Source of the DNA: Pontivivens ytuae
GTDB taxonomy: Bacteria; Pseudomonadota; Alphaproteobacteria; Rhodobacterales; Rhodobacteraceae
Assembly: GCF_015679265.1 (NCBI RefSeq)
Contig: NZ_CP064942.1
Span: forward strand, 3,018,001-3,082,000
Reading direction: 5' to 3'
DNA length: 64,000 bases
The notes below the pieces were generated by a model, which did no database searches, was not told where the DNA came from, and saw only the letters and a program-made list of their open reading frames with translations. The translations under genes were made by a program, and so were the position numbers. Below are positions 51,422 through 59,971 of the stretch, piece by piece. The number at the start of each line of letters is the position of its first letter. Positions within the stretch are counted from its first letter, which is position 1.

Positions 51422-52669
51422 ATGAAACGCTATTCCGCCTTCGCCATCGCCCGCGAGGCCGCCCGCTGGCACAGCGGGTGGGAGCGGGCCTGGCGCTCGC
51501 CGGAGCCCAAGGCGGAGTACGACGTGATCGTGGTCGGCGCGGGCGGCCACGGGCTCGCCACCGCCTATTATCTCGCGAAGAACCACGGCATCCGGAAGGT
51601 CGCGGTGCTGGAGAAAGGGTGGCTCGGCGGCGGCAATACGGGCCGGAACACGACGATCATCCGCTCGAACTACCTGCAGCCGGGCTCGATGGCGGTCTAC
51701 GAGAAGTCGCGGAGCCTCTATGAGGATCTGAGCCAGCAGCTCAACTACAACATCATGTTCTCGCCCCGCGGCGTGCTGATGCTCGCGCAGACCGAGCACG
51801 AGCTGCGCGCGTGGAAGCGGACGGCGCATGCCAACCGGATCGCGGGGATCGAGAGCCGCCTCGTCACGCCGCGGGAAATCCGGGAAATCGTGCCGATCAT
51901 CGAGACCTCGGGCCCGCGTTACCCGGTGCTGGGCGGGCTGTGGCAGGCGCGCGGTGGCACGGCGCGGCACGATGCGGTGGCCTGGGGCTATGCGCGGGCG
52001 GCCTCCGATCTGGGCGTCGACATCATCCAGAAATGCGAAGTCACGGGCGTCGATCGTGATGCGAACGGCGTGGCCGGCGTGCAGACCAGCAGGGGCCCGA
52101 TCCGGACGAAGAAGCTCTGCATCGTCGTCGCCGGTCACTCGGGCGTGCTGGCCGAGATGGCCGGGTTCCGCCTGCCGGTTGAAAGCGTGGCGCTGCAGGC
52201 GCTCGTCTCCGAACCGATCAAGCCGGTGATGGACTGCGTGGTCATGGCCAACACCGTCCACGGCTACATGAGCCAGTCCGACAAGGGCGAGATGGTGATC
52301 GGCGGCGGCGCGGACGGGTTCAACAACTACACCCAGCGCGGCTCCTTCCAGCACATCGAGGAGACGGTGCGTGCGCTGATCGAGACCTTTCCGATCATTT
52401 CCCGCCTCAGGATGCTGCGGCAATGGGGCGGGATCGTCGATATGACCGGCGACCGCTCACCGATCATCGGGACGACGCCGGTGCCGGGTGTCTTCATCAA
52501 TTGCGGCTGGGGCACCGGCGGGTTCAAGGCGATCCCAGGCTCGGGCTGGGCCACCGCGGAACTGGTCGCCGACGGCGCGCCAAGGGCGCTTGCCGCGCCC
52601 TTCTCGCTGGAGCGGTTCACCGAGGGTCGCATGATCGACGAAAGCGTCGCCGCGGCGGTGGCCCATTGA
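51422..52669 (+). CDS. soxB: Sarcosine oxidase subunit beta
   Basis: A 415-residue flavoprotein subunit of heterotetrameric sarcosine oxidase, which demethylates sarcosine to glycine and passes the methyl group to tetrahydrofolate. FAD-binding VIVVGAGGHGLATAYYLA (glycines at 39-44), GNTGRNTTIIRSNYL, which in known enzymes carries the covalent FMN histidine region nearby, and the C-terminal VFINCGWGTGGFKAIPGSGW. Unusually, it is separated from soxD by about 780 bp holding two unrelated small genes. Confidence 0.95.
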   Translation: MKRYSAFAIAREAARWHSGWERAWRSPEPKAEYDVIVVGAGGHGLATAYYLAKNHGIRKVAVLEKGWLGGGNTGRNTTIIRSNYLQPGSMAVYEKSRSLYEDLSQQLNYNIMFSPRGVLMLAQTEHELRAWKRTAHANRIAGIESRLVTPREIREIVPIIETSGPRYPVLGGLWQARGGTARHDAVAWGYARAASDLGVDIIQKCEVTGVDRDANGVAGVQTSRGPIRTKKLCIVVAGHSGVLAEMAGFRLPVESVALQALVSEPIKPVMDCVVMANTVHGYMSQSDKGEMVIGGGADGFNNYTQRGSFQHIEETVRALIETFPIISRLRMLRQWGGIVDMTGDRSPIIGTTPVPGVFINCGWGTGGFKAIPGSGWATAELVADGAPRALAAPFSLERFTEGRMIDESVAAAVAH

Positions 52670-52742
52670 CCGGAAACGTGGAACGGCGGGTGCGGCGATA
52701 CGTTGAGATGCGGGAGCATCACAACTTATCGGAGTATTCTGC

Positions 52743-53060
52743 ATGGCTCAGAATCCCAACCCACCGCAACCCGAGGGCAAGGGGGGCGGACCGCAATGGT
52801 TCATCATCGGCGGCCTTGTCGTCGCCGTGCTCGTCATCGCGCTGTTCCTGTTCGGCGGCGATGACGCGTCGGTCACGACCGAACCGGCCGACGATCCCGG
52901 AACCGTCACCATCGACAACGGCGCCGACGTCGATGCCCGGCCGGAAGCCGAAGCCGCGCCCGGTGGAGAGGAGAACACCGGCGTGCCTGTCGAGGGCGAA
53001 GCGACCGTCGAAGGCGGTGGCGACGCCGAAGCCGAGACCGAAACGCAGACCGGCAACTGA
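52743..53060 (+). CDS. Small single-pass membrane protein with acidic tail
   Basis: A 105-residue protein: short Pro/Gly-rich cytoplasmic start, one transmembrane helix (WFIIGGLVVAVLVIALFLFG, residues 19-38) and a disordered, very acidic periplasmic tail rich in Glu, Asp, Ala and Gly. No family recognised. It lies between soxB and soxD on the same strand; no role in sarcosine oxidation is suggested by the sequence. Confidence 0.72.
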   Translation: MAQNPNPPQPEGKGGGPQWFIIGGLVVAVLVIALFLFGGDDASVTTEPADDPGTVTIDNGADVDARPEAEAAPGGEENTGVPVEGEATVEGGGDAEAETETQTGN

Positions 53061-53103
53061 GATCGGTTTCCCTGGGAGCGGCCTTCCGGGCCGTTCCCGA
53101 TCC

Positions 53104-53358
53104 TCAGTCGAGCCACTCGTCCTCGCAGGACGCGAGGTCGAACTCCTCCTCCATCTCCCCGCACTCCTGCAGGATCTCCGCCGCGCGCAGGCTGGCTGCA
53201 CGCAGAGCCTCCCGCTCCGCATCCTCGGGCATCGCGGCCATGGCCGGGCGGAACCCGCCCGTGGCCGTATCGCCGATCATGGCCCGCGCTTCCGCGCGCC
53301 GGGCCGCAATCACCGGGGCGAGCGCCGTTGCGGCGTCGAAACTCTGTCCGTCGAACAT
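53104..53358 (-). CDS. Small acidic protein antisense within the sox locus
   Basis: An 84-residue acidic, alanine-rich protein with a GGGAGA site before the ATG at 53358 and a cysteine-containing C-terminus (AAEILQECGEMEEEFDL). No family recognised. It is encoded against the direction of soxB and soxD, so any read-through transcript from soxB would be antisense to it. Codon usage matches the neighbours, which favours a real gene. Confidence 0.6.
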   Translation of the reverse strand: MFDGQSFDAATALAPVIAARRAEARAMIGDTATGGFRPAMAAMPEDAEREALRAASLRAAEILQECGEMEEEFDLASCEDEWLD

Positions 53359-53445
53359 GGCGTTCTCCCTGAACCGTTCGATGTTCCTGTTTTGTACCAT
53401 CTTGCACCCGGCCGGTCAAACCGCCGTGGTGCCGAGGGTTAAGCC

Positions 53446-53769
53446 ATGCTGAAACTGACCTGTCCCTATTGCGGCGTGACCGGGGAGGAGACCGAATTCC
53501 ACCCCGGTGGCGAGGCGCATCTGACCCGCTTCGGCCCCGGCTCGTCCGACGACGATTTCCGCGACTATCTCTTCCAGCGGCAGAACCCGCGCGGCGTCCA
53601 TTTCGAGCGCTGGCGGCACCAGTACGGCTGCGGCAAGTGGTTCCACGCCGCGCGCTGCACCGTGACGCTGGAGGTCTTCGGCACCTATTCCGCACAGGTC
53701 TCCGAACCGCCTGCGGACGTCATTGCCGCCATCCGCGCCCGCCGCCCGGACTGGGAGCCTGCCCAATGA
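53446..53769 (+). CDS. soxD: Sarcosine oxidase subunit delta
   Basis: A 107-residue zinc-binding subunit. The N-terminal LTCPYCGVTGEETEF and the later YGCGKWFHAARC supply the zinc cysteines and histidines. It ends with ARRPDWEPAQ and overlaps the soxA start by four bases. Length is typical. Confidence 0.95.
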   Translation: MLKLTCPYCGVTGEETEFHPGGEAHLTRFGPGSSDDDFRDYLFQRQNPRGVHFERWRHQYGCGKWFHAARCTVTLEVFGTYSAQVSEPPADVIAAIRARRPDWEPAQ

Positions 53770-56759
53770 GTTCCCGCCTGCCCAAGGGCGGTCGGCTGAT
53801 CGACCGCGCCCGGAAAGTCTCGTTCTCCTTCAACGGCCGCCATCTGAGCGGCTTTGCCGGCGACACGCTCGCCTCGGCCTTGATGGGCGAGGGGCAGATA
53901 CTGATGGGCCGGTCCTTCAAGTACCACCGCCCGCGGGGCCCGGTGGCGGCCGGAGCCGAGGAGCCGAACGCGCTGATGGGCCTCGGCAAGGGCGGCGCGT
54001 TCGAGCCGAACCGCCGCGCGACCACGGTGGAGCTCGCTGACGGGATGCGAGCCGAGAGCCAGAACCACTGGCCCTCGCTGGAGCAGGACGTGGGCGTGGT
54101 AAACGCCGCTCTCTCCCGCTTCTTCCCCGCCGGCTTCTACTACAAGACCTTCATCCACCCGCGCGCGGCTTGGAAGCACGTGTTCGAGCCGGTAATCCGC
54201 AAGGCCGCAGGCCTCGGCAAGGCCCCGACGAAGCCCGATGACGACCGTTACGAGCACTTCTACGCTTTCGTCGACGTGCTGGTGGTCGGCGGCGGCATGG
54301 CGGGCCTGCAGGCGGCGCTGGAGGCCGGACGGGCCGGGGCGCGCGTGCTGCTGGTGGAGCAGACGGCGCATCTTGGCGGCCGCCTCCTCACCGATCCGGT
54401 AGAGATCGACGGGCAGGAGAGTGACGCCTGGCTGGAGGCGACGCGTGCCGCGCTCGACGCAATGCCGAACGTCCAGATCCGCACCCGCATGATGGCCGCG
54501 GGCATCTACGACCACGGCTACGTGACGGCGGCGGAGGAGCCCCTGCACGGCCCCCGCCATCGCCTGTGGCGTATCCGTGCGGAGCGTGTGGTGACGGCGA
54601 CCGGCGCGATCGAGCGCCCGATCTCCTTTGTGGGCAACGACGTGCCGGGCGTTATGCTCGCCTCCGCTGTCCGGGACTATGTGGCGCTGTGGGGGGTGAG
54701 CCCAGGCGACCGCACGGTGCTCGTGACCAACAATGACGACGCCTACCGGACCGCCATCGCCCTGCGCCAGGCAGGACTGGAGGTACCCGTGATCCTCGAC
54801 GCCCGCCCTGCCGCGATCGGCCCGCTGCCACGCCAAGCCCGCGATCTCGGCATCCGGGTCGAGGTCGGTCGCGGCATCGCCCGCGTGAAGGGCGGCAAGC
54901 GGGTCGAGGCGGTGGAGATCTGCGCGCAGGCGGGCGAGGGCGCGGTGCTGGAGACCGTGCCCTGCGACGCCGTCGCCATGTCCGGAGGCTGGTCCCCGGT
55001 CGTCCACCTCTGGTCCCATTGTGGCGGAAAGCTCATCTGGGACGAGGCTCAGGCCCATTTCCGGCCCGATCCCGACCGACCACCCACCGGCGCGGACGGG
55101 CAGGGCTTCGTTATCGCGGCCGGCAGCGCCGCCGGTCCTCTCGATACCGAGGGCGCGATGCAGAGCGGCGCGGCGGCGGGCCGGCGCGCGGGGGAGGAGA
55201 CGGGGTTCCACCCCGCCGACGAGCCCGCTCCCTCCGCCATCGCCGAGCCCGAGGAACCGATGGAGCCGGTCTGGATGATGCCCGCGGGCGCGAGCATCAA
55301 GCTGCGCTCCAAGGCGTTCCTCGACTTCCAGAACGACGTGAAGGTCTCCGACGTGCAACTCGCCGCGCAGGAGGGGTTCGAGAGCGTGGAGCATGCCAAG
55401 CGCTACACCACCCTCGGCATGGCGACGGATCAGGGCAAGCTCAGCAATATCAACGGCCTCGCAGTGCTCGCCGACAGCCTCGGCGCTGCCATCCCCGAGG
55501 TCGGCACCACCACCTTCCGCCCGCCCTATACGCCGATTTCCATGGGCTCGATCGGGGGTGAGGCGCGCGGTGCGCTCTTCAAGCCCACCCGCAAGACGCC
55601 GATGGACGACTGGCACGACGCGCAGGGCGCGGTGTGGGAGCCGGTGGCCGACTGGCGCCGTCCCTACACCTATCGCAGGCAGGGTGAGAGCACGGAACAG
55701 GCCGTCCGGCGCGAAATCGTCAATACGCGCCAGCACGTCGGCCTGCTCGACGCCTCGACCCTCGGCAAGATCCTCGTGAAGGGGCCGGACGCGGCGACGT
55801 TCCTCGACCTCGTCTACACCAACATGATGTCGAGCCTGAAACCGGGCCGCTGCCGCTATGGGCTGATGTGTACGGAGAACGGGTTCCTGTTCGATGACGG
55901 GGTGGTCGTGCGCCTCTCCGATGACACGTTCCTCTGCCACACCACCTCCGGTGGGTCCGACCGGGTGCATGCGTGGATGGAGGAGTGGCTTCAGACCGAA
56001 TGGTGGGACCTCAAGGTCTTCACCGCCAACGTGACCGAGCAATGGGCGCAGGTCGCCATGGTCGGTCCCGATGCGCGCAAGCTCCTGGAAAAGCTCGGCG
56101 GCCTCGACGCGTCGAAGGAGGCGCTGCCCTTCATGTCCTTCACCGAGGGCGAACTCGGCGGCATCCCGGCGCGCGTCTTCCGCATCTCCTTCTCCGGCGA
56201 GCTCTCCTACGAGGTGGCGGTACCCGCGGGCCGCGGTCGCGAGTTCTGGGGCCGGTGTCTGGAGGCGGGCAAGGAGCTCGGCGTCATGCCCTACGGCACC
56301 GAGGCGCTGCACGTGATGCGGGCCGAGAAGGGCTTCATCATGATCGGGGACGAAACGGACGGGACGGTGACGCCCCACGATCTCGGCCTCTCCTGGGCGG
56401 TGTCGAAGAAGAAGGAGGACTTCATCGGCAAGCGTGCGATGGAGCGACCTGATCTCACCCGCCCCGACCGCAAGCAACTCGTCGGTCTGCTCACCGAGAG
56501 CGCGCAGGAGGTGCTGCCCGATGGCGCCCACGCGGTCGAAGGGACCGGCGAATATGGCAATCCGCACACCATCGGCCACGTTACATCCACCTATTTCAGC
56601 CCGACGCTGAACCACGCCATCGCCATGGCGCTGATCGAGCGGGGGCGCGAGCGGATGGGCGAGGTGCTGAGCTTCCCGGTGGACAAGGACAAGACGATCC
56701 GCGCGACGGTGGTCGATCTGGTCTTCTATGATGCGGAAGGGGAGAAGCAGGATGTCTGA
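53766..56759 (+). CDS. soxA: Sarcosine oxidase subunit alpha
   Basis: A 997-residue subunit that binds NAD and FAD cofactors and hands the methylene group to folate. The N-terminal 2Fe-2S-like/ubiquitin fold (VSFSFNGRHLSGFAGDTLAS), a dinucleotide-binding VLVVGGGMAGLQAALEAGRA, and a C-terminal GcvT-like aminomethyltransferase region (LLDASTLGKILVKGPDAATF; YGLMCTENGFLFDDGVV) follow in order. The ATG at 53766 overlaps the soxD stop. Complete, no disruption seen. Confidence 0.96.
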   Translation: MSSRLPKGGRLIDRARKVSFSFNGRHLSGFAGDTLASALMGEGQILMGRSFKYHRPRGPVAAGAEEPNALMGLGKGGAFEPNRRATTVELADGMRAESQNHWPSLEQDVGVVNAALSRFFPAGFYYKTFIHPRAAWKHVFEPVIRKAAGLGKAPTKPDDDRYEHFYAFVDVLVVGGGMAGLQAALEAGRAGARVLLVEQTAHLGGRLLTDPVEIDGQESDAWLEATRAALDAMPNVQIRTRMMAAGIYDHGYVTAAEEPLHGPRHRLWRIRAERVVTATGAIERPISFVGNDVPGVMLASAVRDYVALWGVSPGDRTVLVTNNDDAYRTAIALRQAGLEVPVILDARPAAIGPLPRQARDLGIRVEVGRGIARVKGGKRVEAVEICAQAGEGAVLETVPCDAVAMSGGWSPVVHLWSHCGGKLIWDEAQAHFRPDPDRPPTGADGQGFVIAAGSAAGPLDTEGAMQSGAAAGRRAGEETGFHPADEPAPSAIAEPEEPMEPVWMMPAGASIKLRSKAFLDFQNDVKVSDVQLAAQEGFESVEHAKRYTTLGMATDQGKLSNINGLAVLADSLGAAIPEVGTTTFRPPYTPISMGSIGGEARGALFKPTRKTPMDDWHDAQGAVWEPVADWRRPYTYRRQGESTEQAVRREIVNTRQHVGLLDASTLGKILVKGPDAATFLDLVYTNMMSSLKPGRCRYGLMCTENGFLFDDGVVVRLSDDTFLCHTTSGGSDRVHAWMEEWLQTEWWDLKVFTANVTEQWAQVAMVGPDARKLLEKLGGLDASKEALPFMSFTEGELGGIPARVFRISFSGELSYEVAVPAGRGREFWGRCLEAGKELGVMPYGTEALHVMRAEKGFIMIGDETDGTVTPHDLGLSWAVSKKKEDFIGKRAMERPDLTRPDRKQLVGLLTESAQEVLPDGAHAVEGTGEYGNPHTIGHVTSTYFSPTLNHAIAMALIERGRERMGEVLSFPVDKDKTIRATVVDLVFYDAEGEKQDV

Positions 56760-57297
56760 GAGCTTCGACGGCCTCGTGCGGGTCCAGCAGATCGACCCGG
56801 TGGGCATGGTCACGATCCGTGGCGACCTGACCGATGCGGCCTTTCGCGAGGCGGTGGGGGGTGCCGTTGGCCCGATCCCCGACACGCGTCGGATCAACGG
56901 CGGCGCGTCCGGCGGCCTCGCGTGGATGAGCCCGGATGAGCTAATGCTATTTTGCCCCGCCGCCGATGCACCGGCGGCAGCCGTCGGCCTCGCCGACCGG
57001 CTCGCCAGGCAGCACCACCTCGCCGTCGATGTCTCGGACGCCCGCGCCGTCTTTCGCCTGACCGGAGCGGCGGTCCGCGACGTGCTCGCCAAGGGTGCGC
57101 CGGTGGACCTCGCCCCCGGCCGGTTCGAACCCGGGGAGATCCGGCGCACCCGGCTCGGCCAGGTCGCCGTCGCCTTCTGGCTCACCGATGCGGAGACGGC
57201 GGAGCTCGTCTGCTTCCGCTCCGTTGCTGATTTCGTTGCCGAGTGGTTGCGCATCGCGGCGGCAACTGATGCTCCGGTAGGCTTTCACGCCTTGTGA
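56752..57297 (+). CDS. soxG: Sarcosine oxidase subunit gamma
   Basis: A 181-residue subunit distantly related to the folate-binding GcvT/YgfZ fold. Typical stretches are VQQIDPVGMVTIRGDL, LAWMSPDELMLFCP and LTGAAVRDVLAKGAPVDLAP. It overlaps soxA by 8 bases and completes the soxBDAG set. Downstream folate C1 genes often present in such loci are absent here. Confidence 0.93.
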   Translation: MSESFDGLVRVQQIDPVGMVTIRGDLTDAAFREAVGGAVGPIPDTRRINGGASGGLAWMSPDELMLFCPAADAPAAAVGLADRLARQHHLAVDVSDARAVFRLTGAAVRDVLAKGAPVDLAPGRFEPGEIRRTRLGQVAVAFWLTDAETAELVCFRSVADFVAEWLRIAAATDAPVGFHAL

Positions 57298-57386
57298 CGC
57301 TGGGGTTATGGGCAGTTCGCCTTGACGCTCCCCCGGTGCTGGGGAATTGTGGCGAGCGATCCGATACCAACAGGGAAAGCACAATC

Positions 57387-58151
57387 ATGAAAAAGATCAT
57401 CGTCGCGGCCCTCGCCGCTTCGACCGTCGCCGGCGCAGGCTTCGCCCAAGGTCTCGACATCTGTGTCGAGGGCGCCTACCCGCCGTTCTCCTTCACGACG
57501 GAAGACGGCGCGGTCGAAGGCTTCGACATCGACATTGCGAATGCGCTCTGCAACGAGATGGGCGTCGAGTGCGAGATGGTGAAAACCGACTGGGACGGCA
57601 TCATCCCCGCCCTGCTCGAGGACAAGTGCGACGCGATCATCGCCTCCATGTCGATCACCGAAGAGCGCAAGCAGGTCATTGACTTCTCCGAGAAGTACTA
57701 CCAGACCCCGGCCGTCTTCATCGCCGAGGAAGGCCGTTTCGCCGATGACAGCGCCGAGACGCTGGCCGATGCGGTCGTGGGCGTGCAGCGCGGCACGATC
57801 CACCAGGACTTCATGGAAGGTGAGTACCCGGACGTGGAGCTGCGCCTCTACGCCGCGCAGGACGACGCCTATCTCGACCTGACCGCGGGCCGGATCGACG
57901 CAATCATGGCCGACAGCATCGCGATGGACGAGGGCTTCCTGAAGACCGAGGCGGGCGAAGGCTACGCCATGATCGGTGAGGGCTACTCGATCCCGCAATA
58001 TCACGGGGACGGGGCCGGCATCGGCGTCCGGCAGGAGGACACCGAGCTGCGCGACAACTTCACCGCCGCGATCGCCGCGATCCGCGCCTCCGGCCAGTAC
58101 GACGAGATCGCGTCCGAGTATTTCGACTTCAACATCTACGGCGGCTCCTGA
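57387..58151 (+). CDS. Polar amino-acid ABC transporter, binding protein
   Basis: A 254-residue periplasmic SBP_bac_3 protein: signal peptide ending GFAQ, then LDICVEGAYPPFSFTTEDG, the VEGFDIDIANALCNEMG signature and SITEERKQVIDFSEKYYQ. Similar to lysine/arginine/ornithine/histidine-binding proteins; the exact ligand is uncertain. It is 90 bp after soxG and is followed by a strong terminator before the two permease genes, which allows the binding protein to be made in excess. Confidence 0.93.
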   Translation: MKKIIVAALAASTVAGAGFAQGLDICVEGAYPPFSFTTEDGAVEGFDIDIANALCNEMGVECEMVKTDWDGIIPALLEDKCDAIIASMSITEERKQVIDFSEKYYQTPAVFIAEEGRFADDSAETLADAVVGVQRGTIHQDFMEGEYPDVELRLYAAQDDAYLDLTAGRIDAIMADSIAMDEGFLKTEAGEGYAMIGEGYSIPQYHGDGAGIGVRQEDTELRDNFTAAIAAIRASGQYDEIASEYFDFNIYGGS

Positions 58152-58173
58152 GCCGCGCGTGAGCTGAAAAGGG

Positions 58174-58201
58174 GGCCGGCGGCACCAACCGCCGGCCTTT
58201 T
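58174..58201 (+). terminator. Rho-independent terminator between binding protein and permeases
   Basis: Perfect 9-bp GC stem GGCCGGCGG / CCGCCGGCC with a 6-base loop, followed by TTTT and preceded by AAAA. It is probably leaky, since the permease gene begins four bases later at 58205 and has no other evident promoter. Confidence 0.85.
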
Positions 58202-58204
58202 CAT

Positions 58205-58894
58205 ATGGACCAGGTCATCGCGTATCTCCCGCTGCTGATGCAGGGCTTCGGTGTCACCGTGGCCCTCGCGGTGCTGTCCTTCCTGCTCTCCACCGTGCTG
58301 GGCGGGCTGGGGGCGGCGGGACGGCTGTCGCGGTTCGCGCCCGCGCGCTGGCTCGTCACCGGCTACACCACGCTGGTGCGCGGTGTGCCCGACCTCGTCC
58401 TGATCCTGCTGTTCTTCTACGGCGTGCAGCGGCTCATGAACCTCTTCACCCGCGCCATGGAGTGGGAGCGGATCGACATCGACCCTTTCCTATCCGGCAC
58501 GATCACCATCGGCTTCATCTACGGCGCATACCTGGTGGAGACCTTCCGCGGTGCCGTGCTCGCCGTCGACAAGGGGCAGGGGGAGGCAGGCACGGCGCTG
58601 GGCCTCAATCGCCTGCAGACCCTGCGCCTCGTCACCCTGCCGCAGATCATCCGGCAGGCGCTGCCGGGCACGATGAACGTCTGGATGGTGCTCACGAAAT
58701 CCACCGCCGTCGTCTCGATCATCGGGCTGTCGGACCTCGTGGGCATCGCCAACGACGCGGGCCGTTCGACGCGGGAGCCGTTCTGGTTCCTGCTCTTTGC
58801 CTTCTTCGCCTACCTCTTCATCACCTGGGTGAGCGAGCTGATCTTCTCCCGGCTCGAACGCCGCTACGATCGGGGCTTCGCCGATGCGCGTTGA
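58205..58894 (+). CDS. Polar amino-acid ABC transporter, permease 1 (HisQ/ArtQ type)
   Basis: A 229-residue inner-membrane permease with about five transmembrane segments. The RGVPDLVLILLFFYGVQ motif and the EAA loop (GEAGTALGLNRLQTLRLVTL) that docks the ATPase are clear. It overlaps the second permease by 11 bases. The usual ATPase gene is not found on either side. Confidence 0.93.
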   Translation: MDQVIAYLPLLMQGFGVTVALAVLSFLLSTVLGGLGAAGRLSRFAPARWLVTGYTTLVRGVPDLVLILLFFYGVQRLMNLFTRAMEWERIDIDPFLSGTITIGFIYGAYLVETFRGAVLAVDKGQGEAGTALGLNRLQTLRLVTLPQIIRQALPGTMNVWMVLTKSTAVVSIIGLSDLVGIANDAGRSTREPFWFLLFAFFAYLFITWVSELIFSRLERRYDRGFADAR

Positions 58895-59570
58895 TCTGGT
58901 CCTCGAAAGCTGGGCGCTGTTTGCCGAGGGCGTCTGGGTCACGGCGCACCTTACCGCGCTGTCGCTGGCGATCGGCTTTTGCATCGCACTGCCTTTCGGC
59001 ATCCTGCGAGCGCGCCAGACACCCGTCGCGAACCAACTCATCAAGGGCTATGTCTACGCCTTCCGCGGAACGCCGCTCTTGGTCCAGCTTTACCTGATCT
59101 ACAACGGCCTGCCGCAGTTCGACATCATCCGCGACAGCTGGGCCTGGGGCATTCTGCGGGAGCCATGGTGGTGCGCGCTTATTGCCTTCTCCCTCAACTC
59201 CGGCGCCTATGCGACCGAGATCATCCGTGGCGCCGTCGTGCGCACGCCGAAGGGACAGATCGAGGCGGCGAAGGCGCTGGGCCTGCGCACCTGGCAGGTC
59301 TATGGCCTCGTCGTCATCCCCTCGGCCTTGCGCCGGGCGATCCCGCAATATGGCAACGAGGTGATCTTCATGATGCACGGCTCCGCCATCGCGGCCGTGA
59401 TCACCATCACCGACATCCTCGGCGCCGGGCGAACGCTGAACGCGCGCTATTACCTCTCCTATGAGGGGTTCCTCACCGCCGCAGTGCTCTACGCCGCGCT
59501 GACCGGGCTGATCGTGCTGATCTTCCGCGGGCTGGAGATGCGGTTCCTCAAGCACCTCCGCGCCCGCTAG
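58884..59570 (+). CDS. Polar amino-acid ABC transporter, permease 2 (HisM/ArtM type)
   Basis: A 228-residue partner permease. FRGTPLLVQLYLIYNGLPQF and the EAA loop IEAAKALGLRTWQVYGLVVI mark the family. With permease 1 it forms a heterodimeric channel for basic or polar amino acids. The loci for such transporters normally include an ATPase of about 250 residues; none is present here. Confidence 0.93.
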   Translation: MRVDLVLESWALFAEGVWVTAHLTALSLAIGFCIALPFGILRARQTPVANQLIKGYVYAFRGTPLLVQLYLIYNGLPQFDIIRDSWAWGILREPWWCALIAFSLNSGAYATEIIRGAVVRTPKGQIEAAKALGLRTWQVYGLVVIPSALRRAIPQYGNEVIFMMHGSAIAAVITITDILGAGRTLNARYYLSYEGFLTAAVLYAALTGLIVLIFRGLEMRFLKHLRAR

Positions 59571-59691
59571 CCATGCGGTGAGTGCATGGCGTGATTGCGC
59601 CGTTGTGCGCTGCAAGATCAGCGCTCCTTACCTATTCTTATCGGGACAGCGGGGTCGTGGGGACCTCGCCTTCCGAGACGAGAGTGTGATC

Positions 59692-59841
59692 ATGAACGAC
59701 CTGTCCTACATCTCCGACGCCGAACTCCTGGCGATCCGCGAGCGCGCCCACCAGCTGCGCGCCCAGGCGGTCCGCGACGGCCTGCGCGCCGCACGCGAGT
59801 GGGTCCGCGGCCTCTTCGCAGGCTCCGCGCGCCACGCCTGA
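59692..59841 (+). CDS. Small arginine-rich protein, DUF1127-like
   Basis: A 49-residue protein, MNDLSYISDAELLAIRER at the start and Arg/Ala-rich (RAHQLRAQAVRDGLRAAREW) in the middle. Size and composition resemble the short DUF1127/RSP_7527-type proteins of Rhodobacteraceae, some of which bind RNA or membranes. It stands alone, preceded by a 120-bp gap and followed by a terminator, as expected for a separately transcribed small gene. Confidence 0.7.
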   Translation: MNDLSYISDAELLAIRERAHQLRAQAVRDGLRAAREWVRGLFAGSARHA

Positions 59842-59864
59842 TCCGGCCGAGGATCGAAGACGAG

Positions 59865-59888
59865 GGGTCGCCTGCGGGCGGCCCTTTT
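59865..59888 (+). terminator. Rho-independent terminator after the small Arg-rich gene
   Basis: Stem GGGTCGCC / GGCGGCCC (one G-U pair) with TGCG loop followed directly by TTTT, 24 bases after the stop codon. Confidence 0.78.
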
Positions 59889-59971
59889 GCTTTGCTGAGC
59901 TGAGGGCCGGGCGTGACAGGCTGAGACGCCACTCCCTTCCGTTCCCCGCCCCCATAGGCTACGCCCCGCCT

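Noticed and set aside
53685..57254. 1189-residue open frame opposite soxA
   Set aside because: Antisense shadow of soxA and soxG; no domain recognised despite its length.
58174..58201. Terminator meaning the permease genes belong to a separate operon
   Set aside because: The permease gene starts four bases after it with no space for its own promoter, so partial read-through is the simpler reading.
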